Below are positions 46,860 through 58,655 of a stretch of DNA of 64,000 nucleotides, in pieces. Under the pieces are notes generated by a model. That model did no database searches and had not been told where the DNA came from. It was given only the letters and a program-made list of their open reading frames with translations. Source of the DNA: Papaver somniferum (Eukaryota > Streptophyta > Magnoliopsida > Ranunculales > Papaveraceae). A program made the position numbers and the translations under genes. The first letter of the stretch is position 1. Every line of letters begins with the position of its first letter. Where the stretch lies: positions 158,374,406 through 158,438,405 of the forward strand of contig NC_039363.1 of NCBI RefSeq assembly GCF_003573695.1. Direction: 5' to 3'.

Positions 46860-47075
46860 GCATACATTTCTTTAATACTTCTAAACTACAGAAAACTGCA
46901 TACACTTTTATAAATTGCATACATTTTGTAAATTCAATACATTTCATACATTTTTATAAATTTGCAAATTCAATACATTTCATATATTTTTATAAATTGC
47001 ATACATTTTGCAAATTCAATATATTTTATACATTCTAAATAATTCAATACATTTCATTTCATATATTCTGAATAA
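46860..47075. repeat. AT-rich tandem repeat in C
   Basis: About four copies of a unit near 55-60 bp built from aattcaatacatttcatac, attttataaattgcatacatttt. Low-complexity; just upstream of the conserved block. Confidence 0.85.
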
Positions 47076-47119
47076 TGCACAAGTCGCATAGATTTTCGGA
47101 TACTAATGCATACAACGAA

Positions 47120-47430
47120 TAACCGGGGTAAGCACCACCGGTCTCATATCATCATACTGGAAAAAGTGCTTGCACTTAATTTTTCCGGACTCTCCTGTAA
47201 GCGTCTATGAATGTATGACCAGGGAAAACTTCCATAAGAAAGAGATACCTAACTTGACATGTCTTTGACCGCTCAGCGGAATGGGTGTTTGCAAAACATT
47301 CAGTTTTACACCATGTTTTCGGGAGATTTTCAGACCCCCACAGTTCGGTAATTTCCTGACCCGGAATTAACCAACGGGGTGACAGGTTCAAACACTCATC
47401 TTGCCTCTGCGACAATGGATTTACAAATTC
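47120..47430. other. Conserved non-coding block (C copy)
   Basis: Matches 41840-42165 (D) closely, including caccaccggtc, tccggactctcctgt, gtctatgaatgtatgacc, tcagacccccac and ggggtgacaggttcaaac. Retained here although neither pol nor the antisense gene remains. Confidence 0.75.
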
Positions 47431-49659
47431 TCACAATACACATGAAAGAACAACCATATAAACACTTGACGTTCCCTACTGCTTAAAGCATTTTGCATTT
47501 ATTTAATAATGTTTATTACTTATGCCATGAATTTACCTTATTGTTTTAAAGCCAGAACGATTACTGGCCAAAGCTACTCTAAATTGCTTCCTACTGTTGA
47601 ATCCGCACCAACCGCTGCTACTATGTCATATCACTGCCGATGCTACCTGATGCTCAATGTAAATGACGAAGTAGTACGCATCCCAGTACTATGGAAATGT
47701 TGCGTATGTAATATCACTGCGCTCAAACTTCTACTTCACGACGAGTGCAAGGCTACGACACTATTACTTCACAATACCGATGACGCTGGTAACTGCTCAA
47801 GCAAGATGGTGATCTAGCATAGATTCACCGAACATTACAGCCACCAAGAACAACCCCCAACCTGGAGCAAGGAACTGTTTGAACTAGGAACAACTAAAGA
47901 AAGCAAAACCAAGAACCCCCAACTGGTGCCGTGGACGAAGTATTGTTGCGGAAATGATTTCGCCATGACCTACCCACTAGAGTTATCGATTGATGTTGCT
48001 GCTCACTTGAGGATCCAAAGTAAAGCTCGCCCAAATCTCAGAGCACGCGTGGGGAAATCTCAAATGATCAACGAAAGCAGTCCTCAGCGTCGCAGACGGA
48101 ACCTCAACTACCCTTGCCGCTGCCAATGTGTCTCGAAAAACAAAGGGGCAAACGATCTCACAATAAAAGCAAACTGTTGATGCTAGTGTATACCGTTGGA
48201 CCATTGAAAGATGATCGTGTTCTCGGAGATTCAGCTCCCGATAACCACGTCATTAAGTCTCAAAGAGGATCCCCGCTATTTTTCTATGCAGGTTGATGCG
48301 GACAACGAAATAAAATCAAAAGCATACTTAAAGATACATATACAAGGCTTAGGAGCTGCCGCTTATCAACGGTGGACGAAACACACAGCTACAGCGAACG
48401 AAGTAATGCATAACCGATGCCGGTGCAGCTATGTGACGGAGGCAATGGTACTCCAATGAAAAAGCCGATGACTCTGTGAGGTATAAATCATTGCTGCCGC
48501 CGATGGAAATAGTCATACTACATAAAGGGGGCACCGTTGCACACCTTCCGATTGTTGTTGCGATGAATCAATACGATGGACTTACCTGCTGTTCTAAAGA
48601 CGCACCCAAAGCTGAAGTATATGAAGTACAGAAATGTATAAGATGCATGAAGATATGGAACTGTTGTAGAGGCGATTCTATTACCCTGACTATGGACCAC
48701 AACTCGAAGTTCACATATGATGTAGCTACGCTGCTGTGGCAGGTGTACTCAACCCTGCTATGAGAAAGGACTTGCTGCTGCCTGATACCTATTAATGCAT
48801 TGTCCATGCTGTGAGCTGCTGCTGTTGAATGACGGACGTAGCTGTTGCCACCCGATCGAGTTGGCATCCGCTGTTGCTGCTTCAAACACCAGGGACTTCA
48901 CCTGCATCCGCGTGCTTACTACTATCGCCGCTCATTTGATGCTACCTGCTACGGTGCTGCCAATGCTATGATCGAGATGCTGCCACTGAGTGATCGGCAT
49001 AGCTATTACTACCAGCTGGGGTTATCAACCATCGTCGCTGATCACTTGATGATCCGATGAATCGATGCCGCTATTGCTGCCTTGTACTTATGGACAAGGT
49101 GGTGTATGCCTGCTGCCGAAGGGGGCATCGCTGCACACCTTCTAACTGCTGCTGCGACGAACAAATGCTACGGACAATTACATTGCACATAGTCGAGTAT
49201 CCAGAGATGATAACTGTTTCTACGAAGTACTTTCAGCCCGAATCATACACAAGCAAGTTATGAATAGTATTGGCACCAAAAAGGAAAGCTTCTGTTGCTG
49301 CGTACCTGATAACCAATGTTGCCGCTGCTATCAACGTGGTGCTGCGAAGTCGTTGCGATGCCTAATCACCTGACGGAGAATCGTTGTTGTGGACCTACCT
49401 GATGCCACATGGACGTACCCGAGCTGTGTACCTATCAATATCGTTGAGCATACCTTGCTGCCAAATTGGAGTTACAGAGTACGTACCTTCAACTTGAAGC
49501 ATACATGGGGCAAGCCAAGTACTAAAAATTAGATACCGACGAAGATCAATCCAAGAGTGCATAAGTCTTTTAACAAGTAGCAGTCGAGGCGAGATATGTA
49601 GCCAAGATACCAGAAGCTTTGAAGAAGATTTTCTTAAAGATCGTTTCTTCAACAACCCT
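47431..49659 (+). other. C interior: non-coding, GCTGC-rich
   Basis: No conserved ORF on either strand. Repeated gctgctgc and gatgc(c/t)gctg motifs between about 47580 and 49400 suggest another decayed simple repeat. It occupies the place of the antisense gene in D. Confidence 0.5.
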
Positions 49660-49676
49660 CAAGAAAAAGGGTAAAT
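49660..49676 (+). other. C polypurine tract
   Basis: aagaaaaagggtaaat directly before the right LTR. The same type of tract, followed by the same LTR start, occurs in F on the - strand (58639-58655). Confidence 0.7.
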
Positions 49677-50183
49677 TGTATACACCAAAAAATACCTTGA
49701 CACGTGGACAGCGATTATGAGCTGAAGCTGGATACAAGCATACAATGGCACACACTGAATCAATTCTAAATCCGCTTAGAATCTAAGCTAACGTCATTTT
49801 GAAAATAAATGAGTATCCCCTTTTCCTATAAAACGGAGGAGATAAGGTGGAGAAAGTGGGGACTTTTTGGTCATAAAAATAGGGGAGTAAGAGAAAAAGG
49901 TTGAAGAGCCTTCGTTCTCTATCTTTGCTCACTCAATACCTTTACTGGACTTCATTCTTATTAATAGAGTTCATCAATTTCTTGTAACATCAATGAATAA
50001 TAACATCAATCTTTCATTTTCCCGTGGATGTAGACACACAATTGTCGAATCACGTTAATTATCGTGTCAAGCACTTATTTTACTTGTTTACATTTCATCT
50101 TATTTACTTGTTGTTTTATGGTTTAAATCTAGATCCAATGATCTTGTTCATTTGATTGTTCTACTAGAAAAACGGGAGTAACA
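49677..50183 (+). repeat. C right LTR (3' LTR)
   Basis: 507 bp, with a TATA box near 49826-49834, followed by the TSD acata. Confidence 0.93.
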
Positions 50184-50188
50184 ACATA

Positions 50189-51904
50189 TTAATATCTAGA
50201 TTTCTCTCTGACTCAACCAAACGGCTGACTTCGGCATCAGAAGCACCCAAAGCTTCACTATGGGCACGAGCGTTAGCTCTAGCATCATCTCGTTCATGAA
50301 TCAATCTTTGGATATAAGCTTCAATGTCGGGATCACAATAGGAGCGGGGATCACGAAGTCCCATCTTCATCTCTCATCTCGGAATCCAATTGAGAAACCA
50401 TATCACGAGTCTCCGAAAGAGACTGTTGGGTCCAACTCAACGTACCATCAAACTGTCTACGAAGAGCAGTCTTCGAATTTTTCATTTAACCATCAATCCC
50501 CGCTGCCTACGAAAACCCTCCACCAACCTCTTGTACTCATCGAACCTGGAATTCTACCTATTGGACACCTATATAACATTGGCTAAGAGTTCTCGAATTC
50601 GAGTAGCTTATCGGGTTCTGTCTTTCCGAAGACAGTCTAGTTCTTCGGAACCCCCGCTTAAGACGTAATGGCTAACTCAAAAATAACACTAACAATAAAA
50701 ATAAAAATAAAAAGAGAAGTACATGACGAACCTTTATTCCCAGCACCCGCAACTGCACCGTCGGCACGATCACTCTCCAAATCTTTCCGAAGGGTAGCAA
50801 TCTCCTGTCGAAGATCTATCTCCACCTGAGCAGCCTGTTATTTCTCCTTCAGTTGCTCTTTCAAAATAATTATCTCCTTATCCCTCTCCCCGACGATTAA
50901 TTGAGCATCATTCAGTCCATCGCCAGATTGACCAAGTTTGGCATCCAACTTCGTTGCCTTAGCCCTAAAGTACTGGACAAAATGGGTGCAATGCTACCAA
51001 CTGCAAAGAGCAACTGTGAAGTTAGAACTAATACGGATTGACAAGTATAAAACAAGAATGCAACAGAAAAATATACACTCACCTCAAGAATATGACGCTG
51101 AAGAAAAGCCATAGACTTTCCCGTCAGCCACAACTATCATCTCAGCTATAGTCTTCAGAAGGGTAATTGTAAAATCAGAGAGGACAGGCACATCCTGACC
51201 ACGCTTCCAGATTTCACGCACCTTCTCATATACGACGACGTCTCCATACGCTTATGAGTATACACGTCGGAATCATTATCACTCTCAACCACAGGAGCGG
51301 GACTGGGGAAGTTGATAAAGCCTTTGCTCTTCAGCCATTCCAACAAAGCATTGTCACGTCGGAATCATTGTCACGCATGACCGTTCCAACAAAGCCAGAT
51401 ATTTTGGAGTTAGTTCTTATCATAGCCCCCTTCCTATTTTTCTGAGCAGTGGCTAGCAACAAGGACATGAACATCCTCACCTTGAGAGTTATCTTCTTCG
51501 TCAGCATCACGCTTCTCTTCATCATCCTTAGCTTCCAGCTGCCAATCATCAGTGGGAGATAAGAGGTTGAAATCATGTGGTACTCCCATGACTACCGTCC
51601 CCTCCGATTGAGAACCAGATTCTCCAACAAGAAAAATTTTTCCGAAGGAGAACTCAACGCCTGACACTTGGAAATCTTCTATCGAAAGGTTCAAATGCTG
51701 AGAACCACTATCGACGTTCATTGGATGGGAAACATCTTTGCCCGCTGGCTGAGAAGTTGATCGTTTAGCATCAACGTTTGTAAACACCTCAGCAGGCTTA
51801 TCCTGAACCCCAAGATCCCTCTTTTCCTCTGGCGTAGTTTCAATTCGCTCCTCATTGTTCTCTTCATCATCGGAATCTCTGCCTTCTTCGTCATCAATAA
51901 TAGA
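50189..51904 (-). pseudogene. D antisense gene, middle part (coiled coil and acidic region)
   Basis: Read right to left. 51434-51904 is an acidic part (DDEEGRDSDDEENNEER, then VEFSFGKI, LLSPTDDWQLEA). 51155-51346 has NFPSPAPVVESDNDSDVYTHKRME, matching VPNPAPVIPGEKNSDVFTRQRM in F. 50912-51133 matches the ADGYQYGYPQQRVLEV exon end. 50189-50370 has DPDIEAYIQRLIHERDDARA, matching DPEVRDYIQRFVRERDESRA in F. Intron positions appear to match those of F, including a gtgagt-type donor after ILE near 51080. Stops and frameshifts throughout. Confidence 0.75.
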
Positions 51905-52040
51905 CTTATCGGGCAAAGTCCTATATAGTCAAGTCAATATTATTGACTTGACCTGTTCTGTAATTGTTAGATATAAATACCCCTCTTAAATGTGTCTGTA
52001 CAACTATCTTATCGTTACCCTGTAATAATATTTTACTACA
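51905..52040 (+). repeat. E 5' LTR
   Basis: 136 bp with a perfect inverted repeat gtcaagtcaat/attgacttgac (about 51929-51952) and a TATA box gatataaatacc near 51970-51981. Confidence 0.88.
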
Positions 52041-52850
52041 TCGTTACCCTGTAATTGTTACATTTAATGAAAGTATCTCTGGTGATGTTCTGGGTATGAC
52101 TACTGCTAGGGAGATTTGGAAATATCTTGAGTCTAGTTTTAGGTCTCAATTTTGTGCAAGAAGAAATATGCTTAGACAACAGTTGCATAGCATTAGAAGG
52201 GGTTCTCAATCAATTTCTGTCTACCTACATAATTTGAAAGCAATTAAAGATTCTTTAGCAGCAATCAATCATAGAGTTCCCGATGAAGACGTTATGATGT
52301 ATGTCGTTAATGGTCTATGAAGGGAATATGATACTTTTGTCATCTCTGCTCAAAATCATGAAACACCATATACCTTTGGTGAACTGAAAGCTAGATTGTT
52401 AACACATGAATAATGGCTTAATGATCAAAATCAAGATGCTGGTAGTATTCTTGATAATACATCAGCTTTTTATGGAAGAAATAGTCATAATGGTAATAAG
52501 AATGGGAAGAGTAAGGGCAAGAACAAGAATAACCAAGGAAATTTTTCTAATAATGGTTCTGTACAATTTAAAGGTGGTGTTGGTTCTACAAGTTCAAGTG
52601 CAGATCCTTTTGATGGTGGTTGTACTAGTAGGCCTTTTGTGGATTTCTCTACAGTTGAATGTCAAATATGTCGAAAGACAGGATATTATGCAACTAGATG
52701 CTTCTTCAGATATCATCCACCACCAACATCTGATTCTAAATCTACTGCAAATGTGGCTCAGGTTGAAACAACTTTTAGCGGCATTCACTTAAATTCAGCT
52801 GACTTGTGTGATTATCCTTCTGGTGGGTCTACTTTAACTACTTGGATCTG
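52041..52850 (+). pseudogene. E gag (5' truncated)
   Basis: Starts within the UBN2-type gag domain (TAREIWKYLESSF, RRNMLRQQLHSIRRGSQSI, YLHNLKAIKDSLAAI). A TGA at 52318 and a TAA at 52411 follow, in one frame. Downstream is an Asn/Gly/Lys-rich stretch and a zinc knuckle CQICRKTGYYATRC, where the His of CX2CX4HX4C is Tyr. Confidence 0.85.
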
Positions 52851-54128
52851 ATTCTAGTACTTCGAAACATATGACTGGTGACAAGGAGCTTCTTCAGGAT
52901 ACTTCAGCTTATCATGGAAAGGACAAGGTCACTGTTGGCAATGGTAAGACTTTGCAAATTTCTCAAACTGGTACTTCAGTTTTACAAACACATGACACTA
53001 GTTTTAAATTGAATCAAGTATTTTTAGTACTGAGATTAAACAAAATTTGCTGTCTGTTGCACAATTCACTAAGGATAATTGTTGCTACTTTGTGTTTGAT
53101 CCATGGAGTTTTGAGATTAGAGACCTTAGTTCACATGCTATTTTAGCTCAGGGAAAAATGGTTAACAACTTGTATCCTCTATCTCATATGTCTTTTAACA
53201 AAAATGCCCTTTTTACATGTTTTCCATCCATTATTGCTTCGCCTTCTTTGTGGTATAATAGAATGGGTCACCCATCCAAGAAAATCATTCAACATTTGCA
53301 TTCTATTGAAGAAATTTCCTTGAATTCTACTCATGAGAATCAACTCTGCCATCCTTGTCAAATTGTTAAGAGTAAAAAGTTACCATTTTTTCTTTCTCCA
53401 TCTCATGAAACTAAACCTTTAGCTCTTATTCACTGTGATGTTTGGGGACCTTCTCCCATCACTTCTCATGATGGCTTTCGTTATTATATTTTTTTTATTG
53501 ATGATGCAAGTATATTTCACTGGATTTATCCTATGAAACTCAAAACTGATGTTATTCATTGTTTTACTCATTTTAAATATCTCACTGGAAAAAAAAATCT
53601 ACAAGAATTTTGTGTTTTCAAACTGACAATGCTTGTGAACTAGCTAAGGGTTCATTTAAGCAATTTCTTTATTCAAATGGGATTAATCTCAGATTATCTT
53701 GTCCCAACACACCTGAACAAAACGGATTAGCAGAACGAAAGCATCGCCATATTACTGAAATAGGTAATACCCTGTTATTTCACTCTTCAGCTCCTAAATT
53801 TTTTTGGTATGATGCTTTTCTCACAGCCACATACTTGATTAATAGGACACCAACTCCTGTTTTGTCAATGAAATCTCCTTATGAGGTCTTATTTCAAGTT
53901 TCTCCAGATTATTCTGTTTTGAAAGTGTTTGGATCCACTTGTTTTCCATATCTTGGTTATTATAGGTCCGACAAACTCTCTCCCAAATCTGTTAAATGCA
54001 TGTTTATTGGTTATAGTCCTCTTCATAAAGGATATAAATGTTTTGATCCTATTTCTCATAAGCTTCATATATCTCGCCATGTGGTTTTTGATGAATCAAA
54101 TTTTTACTACAATCCCTCTTCTACTTAA
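52851..54128 (+). pseudogene. E protease and integrase
   Basis: The protease site reads DSSTSKHMTGD (usual DSGASxHMTG), then GNGKTLQISQTG. Next come GAG-pre-integrase (LWYNRMGHPSKKII, CHPCQ), the integrase first Asp (HCDVWGPSPI), second Asp (QTDNACEL) and Glu (EQNGLAERKHRHI), and KVFGSTCFPYL, FIGYSPLHKGYKC. Frame changes near 52850, 53040 and 53630; stop at 54126. Confidence 0.88.
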
Positions 54129-55897
54129 GTTGAAAATTCTTCCTCGACTTCTGATTTATCTTATTCCACTCATGGTGTTGCATCTTCTAATCCATTTTCT
54201 ACTTCAGTTGAAAATTACTTTGTCTGCATCCAATTCAGTTCCTCCTTCTACTAGGATTACTAGATCAATGCAAGGCATTTCTAAACCCAAATATTTTTTT
54301 GATTGTGTTTTAAATCATTCTGCCAAGCATCCAATTTCTAGTGCTTATACAAGTATGTTAACTGCTATCTCTAAGCCTAAAATTTTTAAGGAAGCATGTA
54401 AAATACCTCAGTGAATGGTTTCTATGAAAGAAGAAAATGATTCTCTTATGTTGAATGACACTTGGAATTATGTTTTACCTGAACCACAAATGAACATTCT
54501 TGGATGCAAATGGGTGTATAAAGTAAAATTAAAGGCAGATGGTACTACTGATACACTTAAATCAAGGTTAGTAGCTCAGGGCTATAATCAACAAGAAGGT
54601 GTTGATTTTGGAGAGACATTTAGTCCAGTTGTTAAGTCTACAACTGTTAGAGTTGTTTTAACACTATCAGTGAATAATAATTGGACAGTAAAACAACTTG
54701 ATGTGTCAAACGCTTTTCTGCATGGTCATTTAGCTGAGGATGTTTATATGAAACAGCCTCCAGGATTTACTCACCCAGATTTTCCAAATCATGTATGTCA
54801 TTTGAAGAGGTCTCTATATGGTTTAAAACATGCTCCTAGGGCCTGGTTCTACAGATTTAGTTCTTTTCTTCTTCAGTTTGGTTTTATCAAGTCCAAGAAT
54901 GATCATTCTATGTTTATCTACATCACTGAAACATAAATGTTGGTATTATTACTGTATGTAGATGATATTCTTCTAACAGGGAGTTCTGTTGTTCTTATTA
55001 GTAATTTAATACAAGCCTTGAGTAAAGAGTTTGCTATGAAAGACTTACGGGATTTGAATTTCTTTCTTGGAATTGAAGCCACTAGATCTGCAGATGCTAA
55101 TTTTCTAACTCAAAAGAAGTATACTTTAGAACTTCTTACTAAGGCAAAAATGTTGCATTTTAATCCTTGTGATACACCTGTTGCAAAGGGAAAAAGATGT
55201 TCTATCTATTGACTGATCCTCCAGTATATAGAACACTAGTTGGTGGTCTTCAATATTTAACACATACAAGGCCTGACATTTGTTTTGCTATAAACGATAT
55301 GTCTCAATTCATGGATGCTCCAACTGATCAACACTTTCTTCTTGTTAAAAGAATATTGATATACTTAAAGGGCACTCTGGGTACTGGTATTACATTAAAG
55401 AGAGGTGATATCCATTCTTTAACTGCATACACTGATTCAGACTGGGATGGTTGTCCAGATACAAGAAGATCTACTTCTGGGTATGTTATTTTTATGGGTG
55501 AATCCGTGACTTCTTGGTCTTCAAAGAAACAACCAACTGTTTCAAGAAGTTTTGCTGAAGCTTAATATAAATGCTTAATTGTAGATACTGCTGAACTTCA
55601 ATGGTTGACATATGTATTAACTGAATTGAATATTTCAGTAGCTTATCCTCTGCAGTTGTATTGTGAAAATCAAAGTGCTATATGTCTAGCTTCTAATCCA
55701 GTTTTCCATTCCAGGACCAAGCATGTGGAGGTAGATTATCATACTGTCCGAGAGTTGGTGGAGGATGGAATTATTCATGCTTGACATGTAGTGACTGAGG
55801 AGCAGTTAGCTGATGTAATGACTAAGGGTCTCTGTTATCCCACTTTTTCAAGATTACTACAAAGGATAGTGCAATACCTAACTGCTGTACCAGATTA
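54129..55897 (+). pseudogene. E reverse transcriptase and RNase H
   Basis: RT with GCKWVYKVKLKADGT, DVSNAFLHGHLAEDV, YGLKHAPRAWFYRF and an intact YVDDILLTGS. The RNase H follows (TDSDWDGCPDTRRSTSGY, ENQSAICLASNPVFHSRTKH, EQLADVMTKGL), ending at 55897. Stops at 54412, 54934, 55563 and 55783; frameshift near 55200. Typical Retrofit/Ale-type copia. Confidence 0.88.
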
Positions 55898-56106
55898 GTG
55901 ATGCTTCTTATGTTTTTTCTGACAGATTGGGCTCTTGTTGAGCATCTGTTATGCTTCTTATGTTTTCTGACAGATTGGTTCTTGTTGAGCATCAGTTATG
56001 CTTCTTAAGATGACTCTTGTTGAGTATCTGTTGTTTTAGGTAGTGAAATGTTCTTTTCCTGTGTTTACAAATTTTTACAGTGTTTGTCTGTATCAATTGT
56101 GGGGGG
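55898..56106 (+). repeat. E 3' UTR tandem repeat and polypurine tract
   Basis: Three copies of about 55 bp (atgcttcttatgtttt, ctgacagattgg, cttgttgagcatc) at 55901-56032, then the tract gtggggggtg at 56099-56108. Confidence 0.8.
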
Positions 56107-56242
56107 TGTATTGGGAAAAGTCTTATATAGTCAAGTCAATATTATTGACTTGACATGTTCTGTAATTGTTAGATATAAATACCCCTCTTAAATGTGTCTG
56201 TACAACTATCTTATCATTACTCTGCAATAATGTTTTACTACA
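56107..56242 (+). repeat. E 3' LTR
   Basis: 136 bp, starts TGTATTGGG and ends TTACTACA. Confidence 0.9.
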
Positions 56243-57714
56243 TTATTATTAAAATATTTACACGGTTTTTAACCTCCTGCGCTTCGGTATCCTCACCCTC
56301 AACGGTTGATGATTCACGAGAAGTGATCCTCAGTTTTTTCAGGGGCTGCAAAAGTCAAACATCAAGTTATGGTCTGAGGGGCAATATACGCAGATATTCA
56401 AATCGCAAGAAAAGATCAAATAAAACCATACCTTGGCAGTAGATGAAGCAAATTTCCTCTTTAAAGGAAGCACAAACTCAGAACTTTCTTATTCACCTTC
56501 ATCCTGAATACCAAAGAAAAGTAAGGAACTATGGGGAACAAAAATGATATTAAGAGTACGGAATGATGGATACCTCAGCAATTTCAGCAGCCGCGTAATC
56601 AACCGAAGCCAATAAAGTTCAGCTTGTAGGGAACATAGATACCATAGCGTTCAGGTGGATGAGTTCGAACTAAGGTTTCATCCTTAGGTGCCCAGCCATA
56701 AGTCCAAGGTCCAATAATTTTTAGTGGAGTGGGATGCGACTTATGATCATGATCACGGCGAAGGCGCTCCTTAGCAGTAAAGGGCTTCGGTTTAGGCAAG
56801 TTCTCAGCACCAGGAACATGCTTCAGTTTAGTATCATTCACTTCACTTGAAATACGAACCCCGCCCGGCTTATCCTTGATTTGAAGAATCCCAACACTTC
56901 ATTTCTTGCGGTTATTCCTATTGACATAGTCGGCGTACGTGGGGTAGAAGTTATCCGGAGTATACCAATCTCATTGTTGTGGATCAGGGATGTAGCATTT
57001 CATCGTAGTCTGACCTTAGATAACTCTTCTGAAATCATCGCCAAAAATTCTCATTATATTGAGAGACGGAGTGATGTCAATCTTCAATTTAAGTCCGTGA
57101 TGAGCCAACACATCATAATAAAAAGAATCCTTATACAGAGGAAGCATCAAACCCGCTTCAAGAACACCAGCGGTGGTTAACAAACGATCATGACTGTAAT
57201 TATAAACCTGTATTATCTCAAGAGTGGGATTATCACCCTCCCCGTAGAAACGAACTTAAAACTTCTCGAGACGATGGTTCTTCTTGAAAGCCTCGAGACC
57301 GATGTTCTTATAGCTGTGATTTTCACAAGAACCTCATTTCTTGTTCTGTTGCGCTGCTGATGTAGATCGTATTTTTTTTTCAAAACCTTGTCCAAAGATT
57401 CAACATTCATTGAAGCTGAAAAGATCTTTGGCGTCATATTATTATCCGAAGACCTCATCGGGGCATCATCCTTGCTAATGGCGTCAGCCTTACTAGGAGC
57501 GACGGTTCTTAAAGGACGAAAATTCACTGGTTCGGTTTGCTGAGAAGATTTTTTAAATGGTTGAGACAAGGCATACCATGAAACTTTGGTATCAATATCC
57601 ACCTTTAGAGCAATTCCTTGCGGCGGGCTCACTATAGGATATCGTTGAAGAGAAGACTCGGTGTGAACACATAAATCACAATGAGGTCCACATGTACACA
57701 AACAATATCGTATT
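56243..57714 (-). pseudogene. D antisense gene, N-terminal part
   Basis: Read right to left: 57213-57701 includes TEPVNFRPL, matching TEPLNVRPL in F. After a frame change it has LEAFKKNHRLE, LLTTAGVLEAGLMLPLY and SFYYDVLA, matching LEAFKKKHGLE, LLTTMGAFEEGLMLPLY and SFYYDVLA in F. 56599-56841 has LRRDHDHKSHPTPLKIIGPW and YGWAPKDET, matching LKRDHDYEWHATVIEVVGPW and YGWVPG. The start of the gene is cut off by F's LTR at 57715. The GLMLPLY region may correspond to the plant 'putative gypsy-type transposon' domain (PF04195), which is uncertain. Confidence 0.78.
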
Positions 57715-58638
57715 TGAGGATAAAAACGTTAAGGTGAATAAATCAAATATGAAATGATACAAATACGACTCATCGACTCAGAGTCTTCGGACTCGTCATT
57801 GTCTAGTCCATAGAGTGTGATTCCGTGCCATTTCATATCTATGAAGCACATATCACTGAGTATAATAATAAAAGCAGTAAACTGAGTAAAGTGCTGAAAT
57901 ATAAATGAGACAACGGTTTACGTGGTTCAGCACTAAGGCCTACGTCCACGTGGGTTGGTGTTTCACTATGTATCTGGGAATTAAAAAGATAGTCGAATGA
58001 CTCTGTCTAAAATACGAAGCTAAAAGGGGAAATGGAGCTCATACTTACTCTTCCTATTTCTATCTCCTATGTTTACTAAGAATTCCATGACCCCCTCTCT
58101 CTTAATGGAGAGGGGTATTTATAGGGTTGATACATGGGGCCCACTTTCAGAGATAGTTGCAACCTTATCTTCTCGTTCTTTGTACCGATGCCGCTGGTAT
58201 CCTCGTTCTGAGCCGATGCCCCCAGCGGCTATGCCAGATGACGATGGGTCCCTTATTTCTCATCCACATATCGATTGACCCATACCCTCTACCTATGGTA
58301 TTTAATGCTGGTGGTTGGGATGGTCCGCACGCGTCAGACAGATGTCTGATGCCCCTGCCACATCTTCGTCAGTGGAGTTAATCTCCACCGTTGGTCTTGG
58401 TTCTTCCTTGAGATGGGATAAAGCATATCTTTGGGTGGTGTTCAGTACTTCGCCGGTGGATTGTTCCTTCAGTGGTCCCTGATCCTGAGCCATTGGATCA
58501 TCGTGAGGATGAACAGATATAGGCGATTGAGGTTTCCTGGGTGTTGGGACGTGGCATCGTATCTTGATGACCTACTGATGCATGTCTTCCACGTGTACTT
58601 CCTTCAACACGTGGCGGAAGATGAATCATGTGTATACA
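57715..58638 (-). repeat. F 3' LTR
   Basis: About 924 bp. On the - strand it starts TGTATACACATG and ends ATCCTCA. A TATA box (ccctataaatacccc, - strand) at 58122-58136 is followed downstream (leftward) by about 400 bp. The left border is placed by the TG...CA rule and by the loss of homology to D, so it may be off by some bases. Confidence 0.65.
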
Positions 58639-58655
58639 ATTTTCCCCTTTTCTCT
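58639..58655 (-). other. F polypurine tract
   Basis: The - strand reads agagaaaaggggaaaat before the LTR start. Same form as the C tract. Confidence 0.65.

Larger units (their letters stand above)
43018..50183 (+). mobile_element. Element C: large LTR element without pol (LARD-type), inside D's antisense gene
   Basis: LTRs at 43018-43554 and 49677-50183 start TGTATACxCC and end GTAACA. The TSD acata is at 43013-43017 and 50184-50188. A primer-site-like sequence follows the left LTR and a purine tract precedes the right LTR, giving + orientation. The 6.1-kb interior contains no protease, RT, integrase or gag that I can recognise. It shares the start of the LTR and the purine tract with F and a 300-bp block with D and F, so it is probably a defective relative of that Tat family. 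Confidence 0.88.
51905..56242 (+). mobile_element. Element E: small Ty1/copia retrotransposon with 136-bp LTRs, 5' deleted
   Basis: LTRs at 51905-52040 and 56107-56242 differ at about ten positions. The body reads gag, protease, integrase, RT, RNase H left to right, with at least six stops and several frameshifts. The purine tract gtggggggtg precedes the 3' LTR. The 5' LTR runs straight into mid-gag: the primer site and gag start are missing. I could not find a clear TSD, and the first two bases of the left LTR no longer read TG. It lies in D's antisense gene. Confidence 0.88.
39942..57714 (+). mobile_element. Element D: Tat-lineage gypsy retrotransposon, 3' part, with antisense gene
   Basis: Reads left to right: archaeal-type RNase H, integrase (to 41598), a non-coding block (41840-42165), then a gene on the opposite strand in three pieces (42389-43012, 50189-51904, 56243-57714). 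Elements C and E interrupt that gene and F cuts off its start. The RNase H-integrase arrangement plus an antisense gene before the 3' LTR fits the Tat lineage, as in G1 and F. D's LTRs, gag and RT are not in the window. It is the most decayed and seemingly the oldest layer. Confidence 0.75.

Noticed and set aside
48568..48885. 105-codon - strand ORF and many similar ones at 44000-49500
   Set aside because: They arise from repeat-derived codon bias (GCTGC, GATGAT) in the C interior and exist on both strands without any motif.
57213..57701. Reading 57213-57701 as an independent 162-residue protein
   Set aside because: Only its middle matches the F gene; its last 30 codons run in a wrong frame after a frameshift, so it is a piece of D's antisense pseudogene.
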